Shown in pieces: positions 36,595 to 46,595 of a stretch of 64,000 bases of DNA. The stretch comes from Rebecca billardiae RCC1528 (Eukaryota; Haptophyta). Where the stretch lies: the NCBI GenBank assembly GCA_965240325.2, contig OZ251249.1:124001-188000 (forward strand), in the 5' to 3' direction. Numbering within the stretch: the stretch's first letter is position 1; the number at the start of each line of letters is the position of its first letter. The notes beneath the pieces are model-generated. The model was not told where the DNA came from. It ran no database searches and worked only from the letters and a program-made list of their open reading frames with translations. Made by a program: the position numbers and the translations under genes.

Positions 36595-39357
36595 ATGGCG
36601 ACCTCCGTCCTCGGGCGCGCGCCCAAGCCGCCGAAGGAGCCGATGCCCATCCTCGAGCCCTCGCAGGACGCGCGCGACCTCCTCGGCCTCTTCCCGACCG
36701 CGCCGGCGCGCAACATCCTCGAGGAGTTCCACGTCGGCCTGCCGGTCATCCTGTGCAGCGTGACGATCTACGCGTGCATGCTCGCCGGCACGTTCGCCGG
36801 GCTGGCGGAGCACAAGGCGCAGCTCCTCCCGCTCGAGCGCACCGCCGCGCTCGCCGCGGGCACCGTCCTCCTCGCGTCCGCGCTCGCGCGCGTCGGCTTC
36901 CTCGTGCGCAACCGCAAGACGCTCAAGCCGACGATGGCGGACATGGCGATGCTGGCGGCGAACACGATGGCGGCGTCGGCGAACCTGATCATGGGCACCG
37001 TCGGCACGCCCATCCTCGTCGACCCGATCACCGGCACCTCCGAGTACATGGTCCGCTGGTGCGAGTGGGGCACGCTCGGCTTCCTGATGACGTTCACCGT
37101 CGAGGCCGTCTCGGCGCGCGCGCTGTCCGGGCCGCTCTCGCTGGGCGTGCTGATGGGCACGGCGTGCGTCGCCGGGTACGTCTTCCCGTTCTGCTCCAAC
37201 ATCTACGTGTGGGGCGCCGCGATGGTCTACGCCTTCGCCGCGTACTCGCACATCTTCCCGCGCTACCTCAAGCGGCGGCGCACGCACCAGGCGGCGTACG
37301 ACAAGTGCGCGTCGCCGTCGGACGTGGCGCAGCTCGTGGCGGAGAAGGTGGCGCACCAGCTGATGGTGTGCTGCCTCGTCATGTGGACCATCATCACCGC
37401 CGACTACTGCGTCACCGCCGCCCTCGCCTACCGCCTCGGCGACGCGTACGGCACGGGCGGCGCGCGGCCGCAGTGGCCGTTTGTGCTCGACTGCTGCCTC
37501 GACGTGGTGGCCAAGCTGTGCTACGCGGCGGTGGTGTCGAGCGCGCACGCGCACGTGCCGGTCGAGGCGGAGAAGCAGCAGACGCGCTGGATCCGCGAGG
37601 CCATGGACACCGTCTGGTCCGGCGCGCGCGACGCCGTGCTCCTCTCTGAGCTGCGCGGCAACGGCACGGTGCGCACGATCGCGTCCGACTCGCTCTCCAA
37701 CGTGGTGCCCAAGGCGGCGGCGCGGCGGTGGACGACGTGGCACGCGCACTACGTGGGCGGCGCCGCGTCGTGGGAGGGCTCCGAGGACACCCTCTCCTCG
37801 CACGGCTCCGTCTCCTCCGCCTCCACCGCCAAGTCGTCCGTGCTCGACGCCCAGGAGGCGCTCGAGACGCTCATCTCGTCGGCGTGGCACCAGTCGATCG
37901 CGGCGGCGCGGCAGGCGGCGAGCCGCAAGGCGGCGGAGGACGAGTTCGGCGCGGAGCTGTACGACGAGGGCGAGAAGCCGGAGCCGCCGCCCGCGCCCGC
38001 CGAGACCATCACGATGCGCTGGGAGCCGCCGCACCGCGCCGGCGCCGCCGAGGGCACGCTGTGCGAGGTGCAGGCGACGCGCTGCACGCGGCGCGTGCCC
38101 GGCCAGGCCAAGCCGGCCAACTTTCTGATCGTGGTGATCCGCGACATCACGGAGCGCGTGCGCACGATCGAGCTGGAGCGCAAGCTGGCCGAGTCGATGG
38201 CGGAGAAGCGGCTGCTCGCCGAGCAGCTCGGCCGCCGGTGCGACGACCACGCCGCGCGCTTCACGCAGCAGGAGGCGCGCTCGGGCGTGCTCTCCGCGCT
38301 CGCGCAGTGCGAGGCGCTCATCGAGTTCCACGTGCAGACGGAGGCGTCGTTCAAGCAGATGAAGGAGGGCAACATGGAGGACGGGCTGCGCGACCTCGCG
38401 GCGAAGCTGCAGCGCACGCTCGGCACCGTCAACTCGGCGGGCATGGCCAAGCACCTCGCCAACGGCACCTACGAGCCCCACGCGCAGGAGCGCGTGGACG
38501 TGGCCGCGCTCCTGTCCGAGTCGCTGGGCCGGCCGCCGCGCTTCTCGCTCCGCGCCGAGCCGAGCGCGCCGTCCGTGTTCGTCGACCCGCAGCTGCTCGT
38601 GTGCGTGCACCGCAACGCGATCGCCAACGCGCTCGAGTTCGGCTGCCGCGAGTCGCCCATCGCCACCTCCGTCCGGCTGCGCGCCAACGGCATGCTCGTC
38701 CTCCGCGTGACCAACGCGCCCGGCCCCGGCCACGAGAAGCTCATGGCCGACGGCGGCGCGGTGTCCAAGCACGTCTTCGAGCGCGGCGCGACGCTGCACG
38801 GCGCGAGCGCGCGCTCGGAGGACGGGCCGAAGGGCGACGGCGGCTGGATCATGCGGCTCTGCGCCGACGCGCTCGGCGGCAAGTGCTCCATCGCCTTCGA
38901 GCCGGACGGCACCGTGTTCGAGCTCAGCTGCCCGGTCGGCGTCGACGGCCCGCCGCCGCGCCGCGCGCCGCCCGCGCGCGCCGCGGGCGTGTGCGACGCG
39001 CTCTCGGAGACGACGTCCGACGACCACCCGGGCTCGCGGTCGGAGCACGCCGAGCTCGAGGAGATCCAGCTCGACGTGCGCCGCGCCGTCGGCCGCCTCA
39101 CGCACGACATCTCCTCCACCGACATGCCGTGGGCGGACGCCAAGCGCGCGCTCGGCACCATCAAGGCGGAGGTCGCCTCGCTGCACGCCGTGTTTGGCGT
39201 GCCAGAGGAGCGCGCCGCCGACGTGGGCGCGCGCGTCGACGCGCTGCTCGAGCTGCGCGACGCGCCGTACGACTTCCGGCGCAGCCCGGCCTGGCTCGAG
39301 CTGCTCGCCTCCGTCCACAAGGCGCTCGGCCCCGCCGCGCCGCGCGACGACGCCTGA
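36595..39357 (+). CDS. Microbial-type rhodopsin fused to a histidine-kinase-like ATPase
   Basis: A 920-residue intronless gene; start 36595 has CGCCATGGCG context. Residues of about 45-320 are a seven-helix membrane domain. Helix C has V-R-W-C-E-W (R154, E157, W158), matching bacteriorhodopsin R-Y-A-D-W with Glu for the counter-ion Asp. Helix G has C-L-D-V-V-A-K-L (D303, K307), the L-D-V-x-A-K retinal-lysine motif. A linker follows, then R-D-I-T-E-R at about 516, typical of the end of a PAS domain, and a coiled coil. Residues of about 670-790 resemble HATPase_c: H-R-N-A-I-A-N-A-L-E-F as N box and G-D-G-G-W-I-M-R-L...G-G-K as G2. No clear phospho-acceptor H box is present and the G1 Asp is replaced (T-N-A-P-G-P-G), so kinase activity is uncertain. 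Probably a light sensor. Confidence 0.8.
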   Translation: MATSVLGRAPKPPKEPMPILEPSQDARDLLGLFPTAPARNILEEFHVGLPVILCSVTIYACMLAGTFAGLAEHKAQLLPLERTAALAAGTVLLASALARVGFLVRNRKTLKPTMADMAMLAANTMAASANLIMGTVGTPILVDPITGTSEYMVRWCEWGTLGFLMTFTVEAVSARALSGPLSLGVLMGTACVAGYVFPFCSNIYVWGAAMVYAFAAYSHIFPRYLKRRRTHQAAYDKCASPSDVAQLVAEKVAHQLMVCCLVMWTIITADYCVTAALAYRLGDAYGTGGARPQWPFVLDCCLDVVAKLCYAAVVSSAHAHVPVEAEKQQTRWIREAMDTVWSGARDAVLLSELRGNGTVRTIASDSLSNVVPKAAARRWTTWHAHYVGGAASWEGSEDTLSSHGSVSSASTAKSSVLDAQEALETLISSAWHQSIAAARQAASRKAAEDEFGAELYDEGEKPEPPPAPAETITMRWEPPHRAGAAEGTLCEVQATRCTRRVPGQAKPANFLIVVIRDITERVRTIELERKLAESMAEKRLLAEQLGRRCDDHAARFTQQEARSGVLSALAQCEALIEFHVQTEASFKQMKEGNMEDGLRDLAAKLQRTLGTVNSAGMAKHLANGTYEPHAQERVDVAALLSESLGRPPRFSLRAEPSAPSVFVDPQLLVCVHRNAIANALEFGCRESPIATSVRLRANGMLVLRVTNAPGPGHEKLMADGGAVSKHVFERGATLHGASARSEDGPKGDGGWIMRLCADALGGKCSIAFEPDGTVFELSCPVGVDGPPPRRAPPARAAGVCDALSETTSDDHPGSRSEHAELEEIQLDVRRAVGRLTHDISSTDMPWADAKRALGTIKAEVASLHAVFGVPEERAADVGARVDALLELRDAPYDFRRSPAWLELLASVHKALGPAAPRDDA

Positions 39358-40047
39358 GCGCGCTGCCAGTGCACGCGCACAGCGCGACGATGCGCATCAG
39401 TGTGAGCATGCCGCCCACCGGCTGCCTGCGGGCTCCCGTCTCTCCAAGAGCCTGGGCCTTCCCGAACAGTAGCAGTCTGAGCGTGCTGAATGGCCGCGCC
39501 GGCGCGGTCTGCACCCGAGCATGACTATCAGCATATGATCATCATCAGCATCATCGATCATCGGATATATCATGCGCGTGTCGTAGCGCTAGGCTGTCGT
39601 AAGTGTAGGCGCGGCGGCCTGCCAGTGCCGCGCGGCGGGGCCGCGGCCGGCGCGGGCCCGGGCCGCCGCGCGGCCGCGGAGCGGCCGTAGTGCTGTAGCA
39701 GTGACGACGACTACATATGCGCGCACTGCGCTGTGCCGAGCTTAAGTAGTACTGCGCTATATAAATAATGGTACTTATATATGCATGTATTGGCTGATGA
39801 CGACAGATGATGCTGATGATGACGCGATGATCTGCTTATTGGATCGATCGGCGGCCAGCGCGGGCCGGGGCCGCGGAGGGCCCGGCTGGCGCGGCGGAGG
39901 CCGCGCCTGCCGCCAAGACGGCCAAGAGTTCCAGCCGATCGATCGGACGCACTTGCTGTAGAGAGTTTGCGGCGCGCGCGGGGCACCGGCCACGCGCGCC
40001 GCCCACCGCCGCGCCGCCGCACAGCGCCGTGGCCTCCCGTGGCCCGC
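39358..40047. other. Convergent intergenic region
   Basis: 3' flanks of the rhodopsin and SDR genes. AT-rich patches lie at 39,520-39,580 and 39,750-39,840, with GATGATG-type triplets. No gene recognised. Confidence 0.5.
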
Positions 40048-41109
40048 CTACTCGGAGGCGCGCGCCGCCGGCTCGTCCCGCGCGCCGCGCGAGCGCAGCC
40101 CCTCGCCCATCCGCCGCAGCGTCGCAAAGTCGGCCGAGTGGCGCGCGGCCAGGTCGGCGAGGCGCGGCGCGGCGGTGAGCAGCGTGAGCGGCGCGCGCAC
40201 GGGCGGGTGGTTGACGATGCGCTCGGGCTCGTCGTACCGCACGACGCGCACCACCGCCTCCGCCGTCTCCCACGCCTCCGAGCCGCCCGACGCTGCCAGC
40301 TCCGCCGCCTGCAGCCCGCTCGAGATTGCAATCTCGAGCCCCATCCCGGTGTCGGTGACGAATCCGGGCGCGACGTGGTGGACGGAGACGGGCCCGCGCT
40401 CGGTCTTCTGCTCGGCGCGGAGCGCGGCAGTGAAGCCCGCGAGGCCGTGCTTCGACGCGGCGTACGCCGTCGCGTACGGCACGCCCGCCTTCCCCGCGAT
40501 CGAGCCCACGTTCACCACGTGCCCGCGCGAGCGGCGCAGCTGCGGCCAGAGCGCGGCGGTGAGCTCGATCGGCGCATGCAGGTTCACGCCGAGCTGGAGC
40601 GCGACGTCGGCGGGGGTCTGCACGTCGAAGGGCTTCCACCGCTCGACGCCCGCGTTGTTCACCAGCAGCAGCGGGCACGCCGCGTCGAAGCCCGCCGCCG
40701 CCGCCGCGGCGAGCGCCGCGCGGTCGGCGGCCGACGCGACGTCCGCGCGGACGGCCGTGACGCTCACCGCCGGGTGCGCGGCGCGGATGTCGGCGGCGAC
40801 GGCCTCGAGCTTGTCGAGCTGGCGCGCGGCAACGATGAGCTTCGACACGCCCTCGCGCGCCAGCGTGCGCGCGATCACCGCGCCGATCCCGCCGGACGCG
40901 CCGGTGACGAGCGCGCACGCGCCCGCCACGTCCGCGACCGGCGGCAGCGTCGCCGCCTCGAGCGCGGCGAAGGCGACGAGCGCGAGCGCGAGCCAGCCGA
41001 GCGAGAGCGGGACGGGGCTCGCGTTGAAGCGCAGCCGCGTGCGCAGCGCCCACGTCGCGAGCACCACGCCCACCGCGAGCGCGATCGGGCGCGCGCCCGC
41101 GCCCTCCAT
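40048..41109 (-). CDS. Membrane-anchored short-chain dehydrogenase/reductase
   Basis: 353 residues, intronless. Residues of about 8-20 and 36-53 are hydrophobic and probably anchor the enzyme in a membrane. The Rossmann core follows: T-G-A-S-G-G-I-G at 69-76 binds NAD(P), N-N-A-G is at 151, the catalytic Ser is in V-G-S-I-A (203), and Y-A-A-S-K gives Y216 and K220. A basic residue after the second strand (A-A-R-Q) favours NADP(H). The anchored layout resembles DHRS7/HSD-like lipid or retinoid reductases; the substrate is unknown. It ends convergently to the rhodopsin gene, 690 bp away. A retinoid link is suggestive only. Confidence 0.88.
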   Translation of the reverse strand: MEGAGARPIALAVGVVLATWALRTRLRFNASPVPLSLGWLALALVAFAALEAATLPPVADVAGACALVTGASGGIGAVIARTLAREGVSKLIVAARQLDKLEAVAADIRAAHPAVSVTAVRADVASAADRAALAAAAAAGFDAACPLLLVNNAGVERWKPFDVQTPADVALQLGVNLHAPIELTAALWPQLRRSRGHVVNVGSIAGKAGVPYATAYAASKHGLAGFTAALRAEQKTERGPVSVHHVAPGFVTDTGMGLEIAISSGLQAAELAASGGSEAWETAEAVVRVVRYDEPERIVNHPPVRAPLTLLTAAPRLADLAARHSADFATLRRMGEGLRSRGARDEPAARASE

Positions 41110-41434
41110 CGCGATGTCAGTTGCTTCCGAGGGCGCAATCTGCCAATCTCGTCTCGACTCTCTCGCGACAGGTCGACTGCGTGCCCGCTCATCAAGTCGT
41201 TACATGATCTCGTAGAGCGCCCGCACTAGTACTTGTACGATAACGGGCGGCGCGTAGCTACGGAAGCTACCCCCGTGCCATCAAAGCTGACGAACCCGCG
41301 CGGGGAATTGAGCGAGGATTGTTGCAGATTGCTCGGCTCGGGCGGAAAGGCCTGACGCCGCACCAGCGCGCAAAGGCCCACCCGCAGCTGGCGGACGGGG
41401 TCCGCGGCCGAGCGCAGGCGCGCGCACTGAGCAC
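41110..41434. promoter_or_regulatory. Divergent region, SDR / endosulfine-like
   Basis: 325 bp between the opposite start codons. Holds a TAGCTACGGAAGCTA inverted string at about 41256-41270. Shared promoter function is inferred from position. Confidence 0.35.
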
Positions 41435-42342
41435 ATGGCCGCGATCGCGGCCCCCGAGGCATTGCCACCGTCGGCCGCGCAGCCTGAGCCCGCCGCCGAG
41501 AGCGACGCGCAGGTGCGCCGCCCCGCGCCGCCGCGCGCGCGCTCGTCTGATCATCACAGCCGTTTGCAGACGCCCGCCGCGCCGCGCGTGCGCGCCGCAC
41601 TCCGCGCGCCGCTCGGCCGCGCGCTCACGCAAACGCCCAGCCCCCTCGCCCGCCCCGCGCCCCGCCGCCAGGCCGACTTCGCCGCCGCCGAGGCCGCGCT
41701 CGTGAGCAAGTACGGCGGCCTGCCCAAGGCCAACCCCATCTTTGCGCACGCCGTCAAGAAGGAGAAGCACTACTTCGACTCGGGCGACTGGCAGCTGCAG
41801 CAGCAGGGCGGGATGGGGCAGGCCGGTGCGCGCGCGCGCGCGCGCGCCGCCGCGCGCAGCCGCCGCCCTCGCCCGCGCGGCACGCCACCGGCGGCGCGCG
41901 CGCGGCCGCGCGGCCGCGCGCACGCGGCCGTTCGCGCGAGCCGCCGCGCCGTGCGCACGGCGCGCCTGCCGCGTCGCTCGCCCTCCCGCGCTCCACGCGC
42001 GCCCGCCCGCCCCGCCCGCGCGGCGCAGGCCTGCCCAACTTTGGCGAGGACACGGCGCGCCGCCCGCTCGCGTACGACCACCACCATCCGACGGAGGCGG
42101 CGGAGGCGTCCCGGCTGGGCACGCAGCAGCCGCCCAAGCTGGAGAAGAGGCCCCCCGGTGAGAGCGCGGGCGAGGGGCGCGCGGCGCCCAAGCTGGAGAA
42201 GAGGCCCCCCGGTGAGAGCGCGGGCGAGGGGCGCGCGGAGGGGGCGCGGGCGCTCGGGCCGGAGCGGCGCCCCCGCGGTGAGCGAGGGCGAGGGCTGGCT
42301 GCGCCTAGGTTAGGGTTAGGGTTAGGGTTAGGGTTAGGTTAG
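41435..42342 (+). CDS. Endosulfine/ARPP19-like PP2A regulator, at least three exons
   Basis: Exons 41435-41512 and 41672-41825 join to a third from 42029. Residues of about 35-70 read L-V-S-K-Y-G-G-L-P-K...E-K-H-Y-F-D-S-G-D-W, matching the endosulfine core K-x-Y-F-D-S-G-D-Y. Its Ser (S63 here) is the Greatwall-kinase site that turns the protein into an inhibitor of PP2A-B55 at mitosis. Trp replaces the usual Tyr. Exon 3 continues G-L-P-N-F-G-E-D-T-A, then a doubled K-L-E-K-R-P-P-G-E-S block from a 54-bp DNA duplication. Reading through, it would run into TTAGGG repeats and stop at 42340-42342. A GTGAGAGC at about 42,159 could instead be a donor, so the C-terminus is uncertain. Confidence 0.7.
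42309..42341 (+). repeat. Telomere-like TTAGGG run, array 1
   Basis: About five TTAGGG units at the 3' end of the endosulfine-like gene, either in the last exon or in an intron. Confidence 0.9.
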
Positions 42343-43473
42343 AGCGAGGGCGAGGGCTGGCTGCGCGGCGGGCGCGCGCGGCGGAGGAGGGCGGAGGGCC
42401 GCGCGCGGGGCGTGCGTGGGCGGCGGGCCTAGGTTAGGGTTAGGGTTAGGGTTAGTACCTCCGCGCGCGGGGCGTGCGTGGGCGGCGGGCCCCGCGCGCT
42501 GGCGGGGCGGCGCGCCTGCCGCGGGGCCGAGCGCACCCGCGGGCGCGGGCGGCGCGCGCGCGCGCGTCCGCACGCGCGCACTCGGCGCGCTGAGCCGCTT
42601 TCCGCGCCGCGCCGCCGGCCCCGCGCCCCGCGCCCCGCACGCACGCAGGCCAACCGCCGCGCAGCTCGTCAATTGGCGGCAAGAGCGGAGGGTCGAGCGG
42701 AATGTCGCCGCGCGGCTCGGGCGCGGCGCAGCACGCCGCCGCGATGGCTGCGGCCGCCGCCGCAGTCGGCGAGACCCGCGGCCCGGGCGCCGGCGCGGAC
42801 GAGCCCGGACCAACGGCCGACGCGTCCGGCGCGTAGGCGCGGTGCGCGCGGCCGGCGCGGCACGGCCGCCGGCGCGTGACGCGCGCGGGGCGGGGGCGCG
42901 CGGTGCTGCGCCTCGACGACGCCGCTCCCTCGCTCTCGGCCGCGCCGCCCTCCGGCACACCGTGGCACGGCGTTGCCACAGCGCGGCCGGCGGCGGCAGC
43001 AGCACACTGCGCGAGTACGCCTCCGAACGGCTGGCCGTCGGCGCGGTGCCGGGCGCGCCGTCGGGCGCCGCCCTGCCTCCCTCCGCCCCGCGAGTCCTTC
43101 GGCGCAGCGGCCGCTGCTGCGTGTGGCCTCTTGGGGCGCAGGACCGCCGCGACCGCCGCGCTCTGGCGGCTGCGCGTTTTCCATGGTCCTCCAGGGTCGG
43201 ATGACTGATGACTGATGCGAGCTCGTAACGTACTGTTACTAGACGACGCAGACACTTAGTCTTACTAGACGACGCAGACACTCAGACAGTCAGTCCGCCA
43301 CCTGATCAGCATGATCGACGTCATCATTCATCAAGCCGCGCCAAAATGTTCGACGAGAGACTCGACGGAGAGCCTCGGCGTCTGGAGGTCGTCTCGAGCG
43401 GCGAGCGGAATTCGCGCGCGGCATTTGGAGTGGCGCAGACGACCAAGCACTTGGTCATCCGCCGCCGAGCACG
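42343..43473. other. Intergenic, no confident gene
   Basis: Very GC-rich, with open frames on both strands but no domains. It may contain further 3' exons of the endosulfine-like gene. A direct repeat of ACTAGACGACGCAGACACT lies at 43238-43256 and 43264-43282. Confidence 0.4.
42433..42455 (+). repeat. Telomere-like TTAGGG run, array 2
   Basis: Nearly four units. The surrounding GCGTGCGTGGGCGGCGGGCC occurs on both sides (42409-42428 and 42471-42490), so this is a local duplication together with array 1. Confidence 0.9.
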
Positions 43474-44666
43474 ATGGCCGACGCGCGCGTGCGCCGGCGC
43501 GGCGATGGCGCCGACGCGCTACTGCCGTACCTCCCGCGCATGACGCCGCGCGTGTACACCGGGCTGGTCGGCTGGGTCCTCTGCGTCTACCTCCTCCTCG
43601 CCGCCACGCCGCCCGCCACGCCGCCCGAGCGCCTCGACCGCTACCGCGAGCTCATGTCGTTTGCGTCGACTGACCCGGGCTTCCACGAGCTCGAGCGCGA
43701 GATGCTCGGGCTGCTGCGCGAGCAGGACGAGCACAAGGTGCTCTTCTGGTCGTGGCGCTCGCCGTACAAGGAGCGCGTGCGCGAGAAGCAGGCGCAGATC
43801 GACGAGCTCGCGCCGCGGTACGACGCAATGGTGGCAGACCGCGAGGCGACGCGCGTGCAGGCGCGGCAGCAGGTGGGGCTGTGGAGCGAGGTGGGCGTGG
43901 GCGAGATGCGCGCGCTCTTCTGGAAGAGCTGGCAGGAGGGCAAGGACTTTGCCAAGCGCATGACCTTCTGGTGCGCGCCGCCGCCCGCCGCGCGCGCCGC
44001 GCGCTGCGGGCGCGCGCGCTGCCGCGCGCGCCGCGCGCGCCGCGCCCTGCGCGCCAACCGCCCCGCTGCGCACGCACACACCGGCGCCGCGCGCGGCCGG
44101 CCGGGCGCAGGGACCTCATGTTCGCCACGTCGCGGCGCGAGGAGACCATCGTCACCGTGCTGGTGCGCATGCTCTCCACCTTCCTCATGAACCTCTCGGT
44201 GGGTAACCCTAACCCTACCCCCTAACCCTAACGCCCGCCCTGCGCACGCCCTGCGCACGCCCGCGCGGCGCCGGCTGCGGGCTCGAGCGCGCGCGCGCGC
44301 GCGCCGTCGGGCGCGGCCGCAGCGGCTGACGGCTGGCCGCCCCTTCCGCCGCGCCGCCGCCGCGCGCGCGCGCGCGGACAGGTGGGGCTGTGCGCGGCGG
44401 TGTTCTGGTTCAGCGGGCGCGTGATCTCGCTCATCTTCTCGTACCAGCCGCCGCTCTACTCGGGCGCGGCCTTCGGGCTCGTGGCGGTGCTGGGCGCGGC
44501 CGGCACTGTCTTTCTGTTCATGGGCCTCTTGTACGGGCTGGCGGTCGGCGGCGCGTACGTGGCGCTCAAGTCGGCGGCGGAGAACAACCGGCGGGTGCAG
44601 CACGAGCGCGCGCAGCAGCAGGCGTACCTGCGCGGCGGGGCGCAGAGGCGCGCGCACTACGACTAG
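43474..44666 (+). CDS. Multi-pass membrane protein of unknown function, three exons
   Basis: Exons 43474-43970, 44111-44198 and 44382-44666 join in frame (phases 2, 0) to 289 residues. A hydrophobic segment at about 25-45 (Y-T-G-L-V-G-W-V-L-C-V-Y-L-L-L) is followed by a long charged, helical stretch (E-R-E-M-L-G-L-L-R-E-Q-D-E-H, R-E-K-Q-A-Q-I-D-E-L). Then come at least three more hydrophobic segments: T-V-L-V-R-M-L-S-T-F-L-M-N-L-S joined to V-G-L-C-A-A-V-F-W-F, then L-V-A-V-L-G-A-A-G-T-V-F-L-F-M-G-L-L-Y-G. The tail is Gln/Arg-rich. The family is not recognised. Intron 1 starts GTGCGC; intron 2 starts GTGGGTAACCC and carries a CCCTAA array. Confidence 0.8.
44204..44232 (+). repeat. Telomere-like CCCTAA run at an intron start
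   Basis: About four TAACCC units begin 5 nt after the GT donor of intron 2 of the membrane protein gene. Confidence 0.9.
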
Positions 44667-45026
44667 CCGGCTGCATGAGGCGCAGCCTGACGCCCGCGCG
44701 GCCTGGGCCGCGCCGCGCCACGCAAGGCCAGGCGCCGAGCGGGCGGCCGGGCGCCGGGACCGCGTAGTGCAGTTGCGCTGCCACTGGCACGTAGTATACT
44801 GCATGCCCGCAGTGCCTTGGTGAGGCGGGGAGCAGCACGTACTACGGATAGCTGCCGCGTTGTTTGTGCTTGATGCGCGCGACTCTCAGCGAGGCGCTGT
44901 CGGGCTATCCGAGCTGCTGGCTCGTAACCAGGCGCGAGCGCCGGTCCCGGGACCCGGCAAACCGCCGGCCAAAATATCCGGCCATCCGCCTGCTCCAGCA
45001 GCGGCAGATTTCACGCGGCGTCCACG
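44667..45026. other. Intergenic, then likely LINE 5' UTR
   Basis: 3' flank of the membrane protein gene, then sequence of lower GC from about 44,850. I cannot place the exact 5' end of the LINE. Confidence 0.4.
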
Positions 45027-46595
45027 ATGGAACACGCCTTCCCCAGGCTCTACGACGACGTCTCTCTCCAGCGGACCCTTAGGGGCCTCGCGTGGAACGC
45101 ATCAAACAACGCACCACTTACGCAAACGCAGCGCATAATCCGCATCAATAGGGTGTTCACGCCCAGCGCGCATCTCTCGCGAAAACAAGCACGAGAACAG
45201 CACCGCTACCGCAACATGAAACGCACTTCGACAGCACCTCTTGGCCCTCGGGCGCAAGCGCACACATCGGCAACGAGATCTCGGCAGAGAGGAGCGGTGA
45301 GACAGCATTACCAGAAGCACCCCCCCTCCCAGCGAACAGCGCACCTCAACACACATGCGCCCTCCCAACAGGAGCAGCAACTCCAGACCAACCACGTGCC
45401 CGACACCGACCCGCCGCCAGAGGACGACCTTCCAGGCGCAGAGGGAGAGCGATGGGTGCTAGTGCGCAGCGGCTCCCGGCACGACACGGTGCGTCGCACA
45501 CACATACCCCCCGCGACATGCCCCGCCGTCTCTCCCATTGGGGACTTAGCCGCGCCGGGCGAGCGTAAATCGCGCGTGGGCGGCCGTTTCGCGCCATTAG
45601 CGGCTTTTGCGCCAGAAACGCTCACCGCTAACCCGGACGGGCCGGCGAAATGCGCGGACGAAAGTCCGGAGCACCGGGCGCGCGCGCCGGATTTGCCGGG
45701 CCGGGCGGAGGCGAGGCGTAAAAACCCACTGCCGGTCGCGGGCGTCGCCAGAACGACGATGGCTGCGACGCAACCGCGACGCCCTGCGCCCGAGGCACTG
45801 GCCCGCGGAATGGCTGGCTCGACCGACGGGCCTACCGAGCAGGCGGGGACCGTGCGGCCGCGAGAGATGGGGATGGAGAGAGCGCAACCGCAGGCGCAGC
45901 GGCAGCGCGTAGACGGCCAGCACGCTGGCGGCTCGACGGAAGATGCGCCGCGCGGGGCGGTGAAGCTCGAGGACGCTGTGAACAGGAACAACCGCTCAAA
46001 GCCCCCCGGGACATGGCAGGCAGCTGCCCGGGGTCCCAGCTGTCTGAAAGTGCCGAACCGGCCCAGCAGTACCAGGACAGCTGGGAACTACTGCCCTGGC
46101 TGGACGCAGCCCCGCAAACACACCCGTGCGCTCAGGTTCGTACTAATGTGCAGCACCAGAGCACGTTCACGCGCCTGCCCTGCGCATCTGCGACGGGCCG
46201 GACGACTGCGAAAAGGCAGCACTAGTAGTAGTAGGAGGAAGAGTAGGAGGAAGACTAGCAGGCATCGAAATCGTCACATCGCCCAAGCCCGGCCGGCACC
46301 AGGTGCATCGGTCGATCCATCAAGATTGCCCAGGCAGCGGCCTAAGGGCAACACAGCACCACCAACAGCAAGGCATGTGCCACTGCGCCGCACTATGTCC
46401 TACCACCGGACAGCACTGCCGGTAACCAGGCGTACAGTGCTGGCCTATGGGCGCAAGCTTCTGCAGCACGCCGCCAGCAGGGTAGCAGTGCTCTCACAGC
46501 CCAGCAGACCAGGCCACGCGGACGCGCAGTGCGCCCAGCCCCCATACCACAACAGTGATCGGCAGCAGCCCACACCCCGACCGGTGCCAAAATGA
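45027..46595 (+). CDS. LINE ORF1 protein
   Basis: 522 residues, hydrophilic, rich in Arg, Gln, Pro and Thr. ORF1 products of LINEs usually bind element RNA. The basic clusters (R-K-S-R-R-K-T-S-R-H-R-N-R-H, for example) would suit that, but I see no CCHC knuckle, RRM or PHD finger. Its stop codon overlaps the ORF2 start as ATGA (46592-46595), which suggests translation of ORF2 by termination-reinitiation. The start at 45027 is the first ATG of the frame; an internal start is possible. Confidence 0.65.
   Translation: MEHAFPRLYDDVSLQRTLRGLAWNASNNAPLTQTQRIIRINRVFTPSAHLSRKQAREQHRYRNMKRTSTAPLGPRAQAHTSATRSRQRGAVRQHYQKHPPSQRTAHLNTHAPSQQEQQLQTNHVPDTDPPPEDDLPGAEGERWVLVRSGSRHDTVRRTHIPPATCPAVSPIGDLAAPGERKSRVGGRFAPLAAFAPETLTANPDGPAKCADESPEHRARAPDLPGRAEARRKNPLPVAGVARTTMAATQPRRPAPEALARGMAGSTDGPTEQAGTVRPREMGMERAQPQAQRQRVDGQHAGGSTEDAPRGAVKLEDAVNRNNRSKPPGTWQAAARGPSCLKVPNRPSSTRTAGNYCPGWTQPRKHTRALRFVLMCSTRARSRACPAHLRRAGRLRKGSTSSSRRKSRRKTSRHRNRHIAQARPAPGASVDPSRLPRQRPKGNTAPPTARHVPLRRTMSYHRTALPVTRRTVLAYGRKLLQHAASRVAVLSQPSRPGHADAQCAQPPYHNSDRQQPTPRPVPK

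Noticed and set aside
36439-39318. 959-codon open frame antisense to the rhodopsin gene
   Set aside because: High GC makes stop codons rare on both strands. The translation is Arg/Ala/Val-rich without domains, while the sense frame has clear helices and motifs.
42309-42455. TTAGGG arrays as a chromosome end
   Set aside because: They are short, internal, flanked by genes on both sides and found also inside introns elsewhere in the window.
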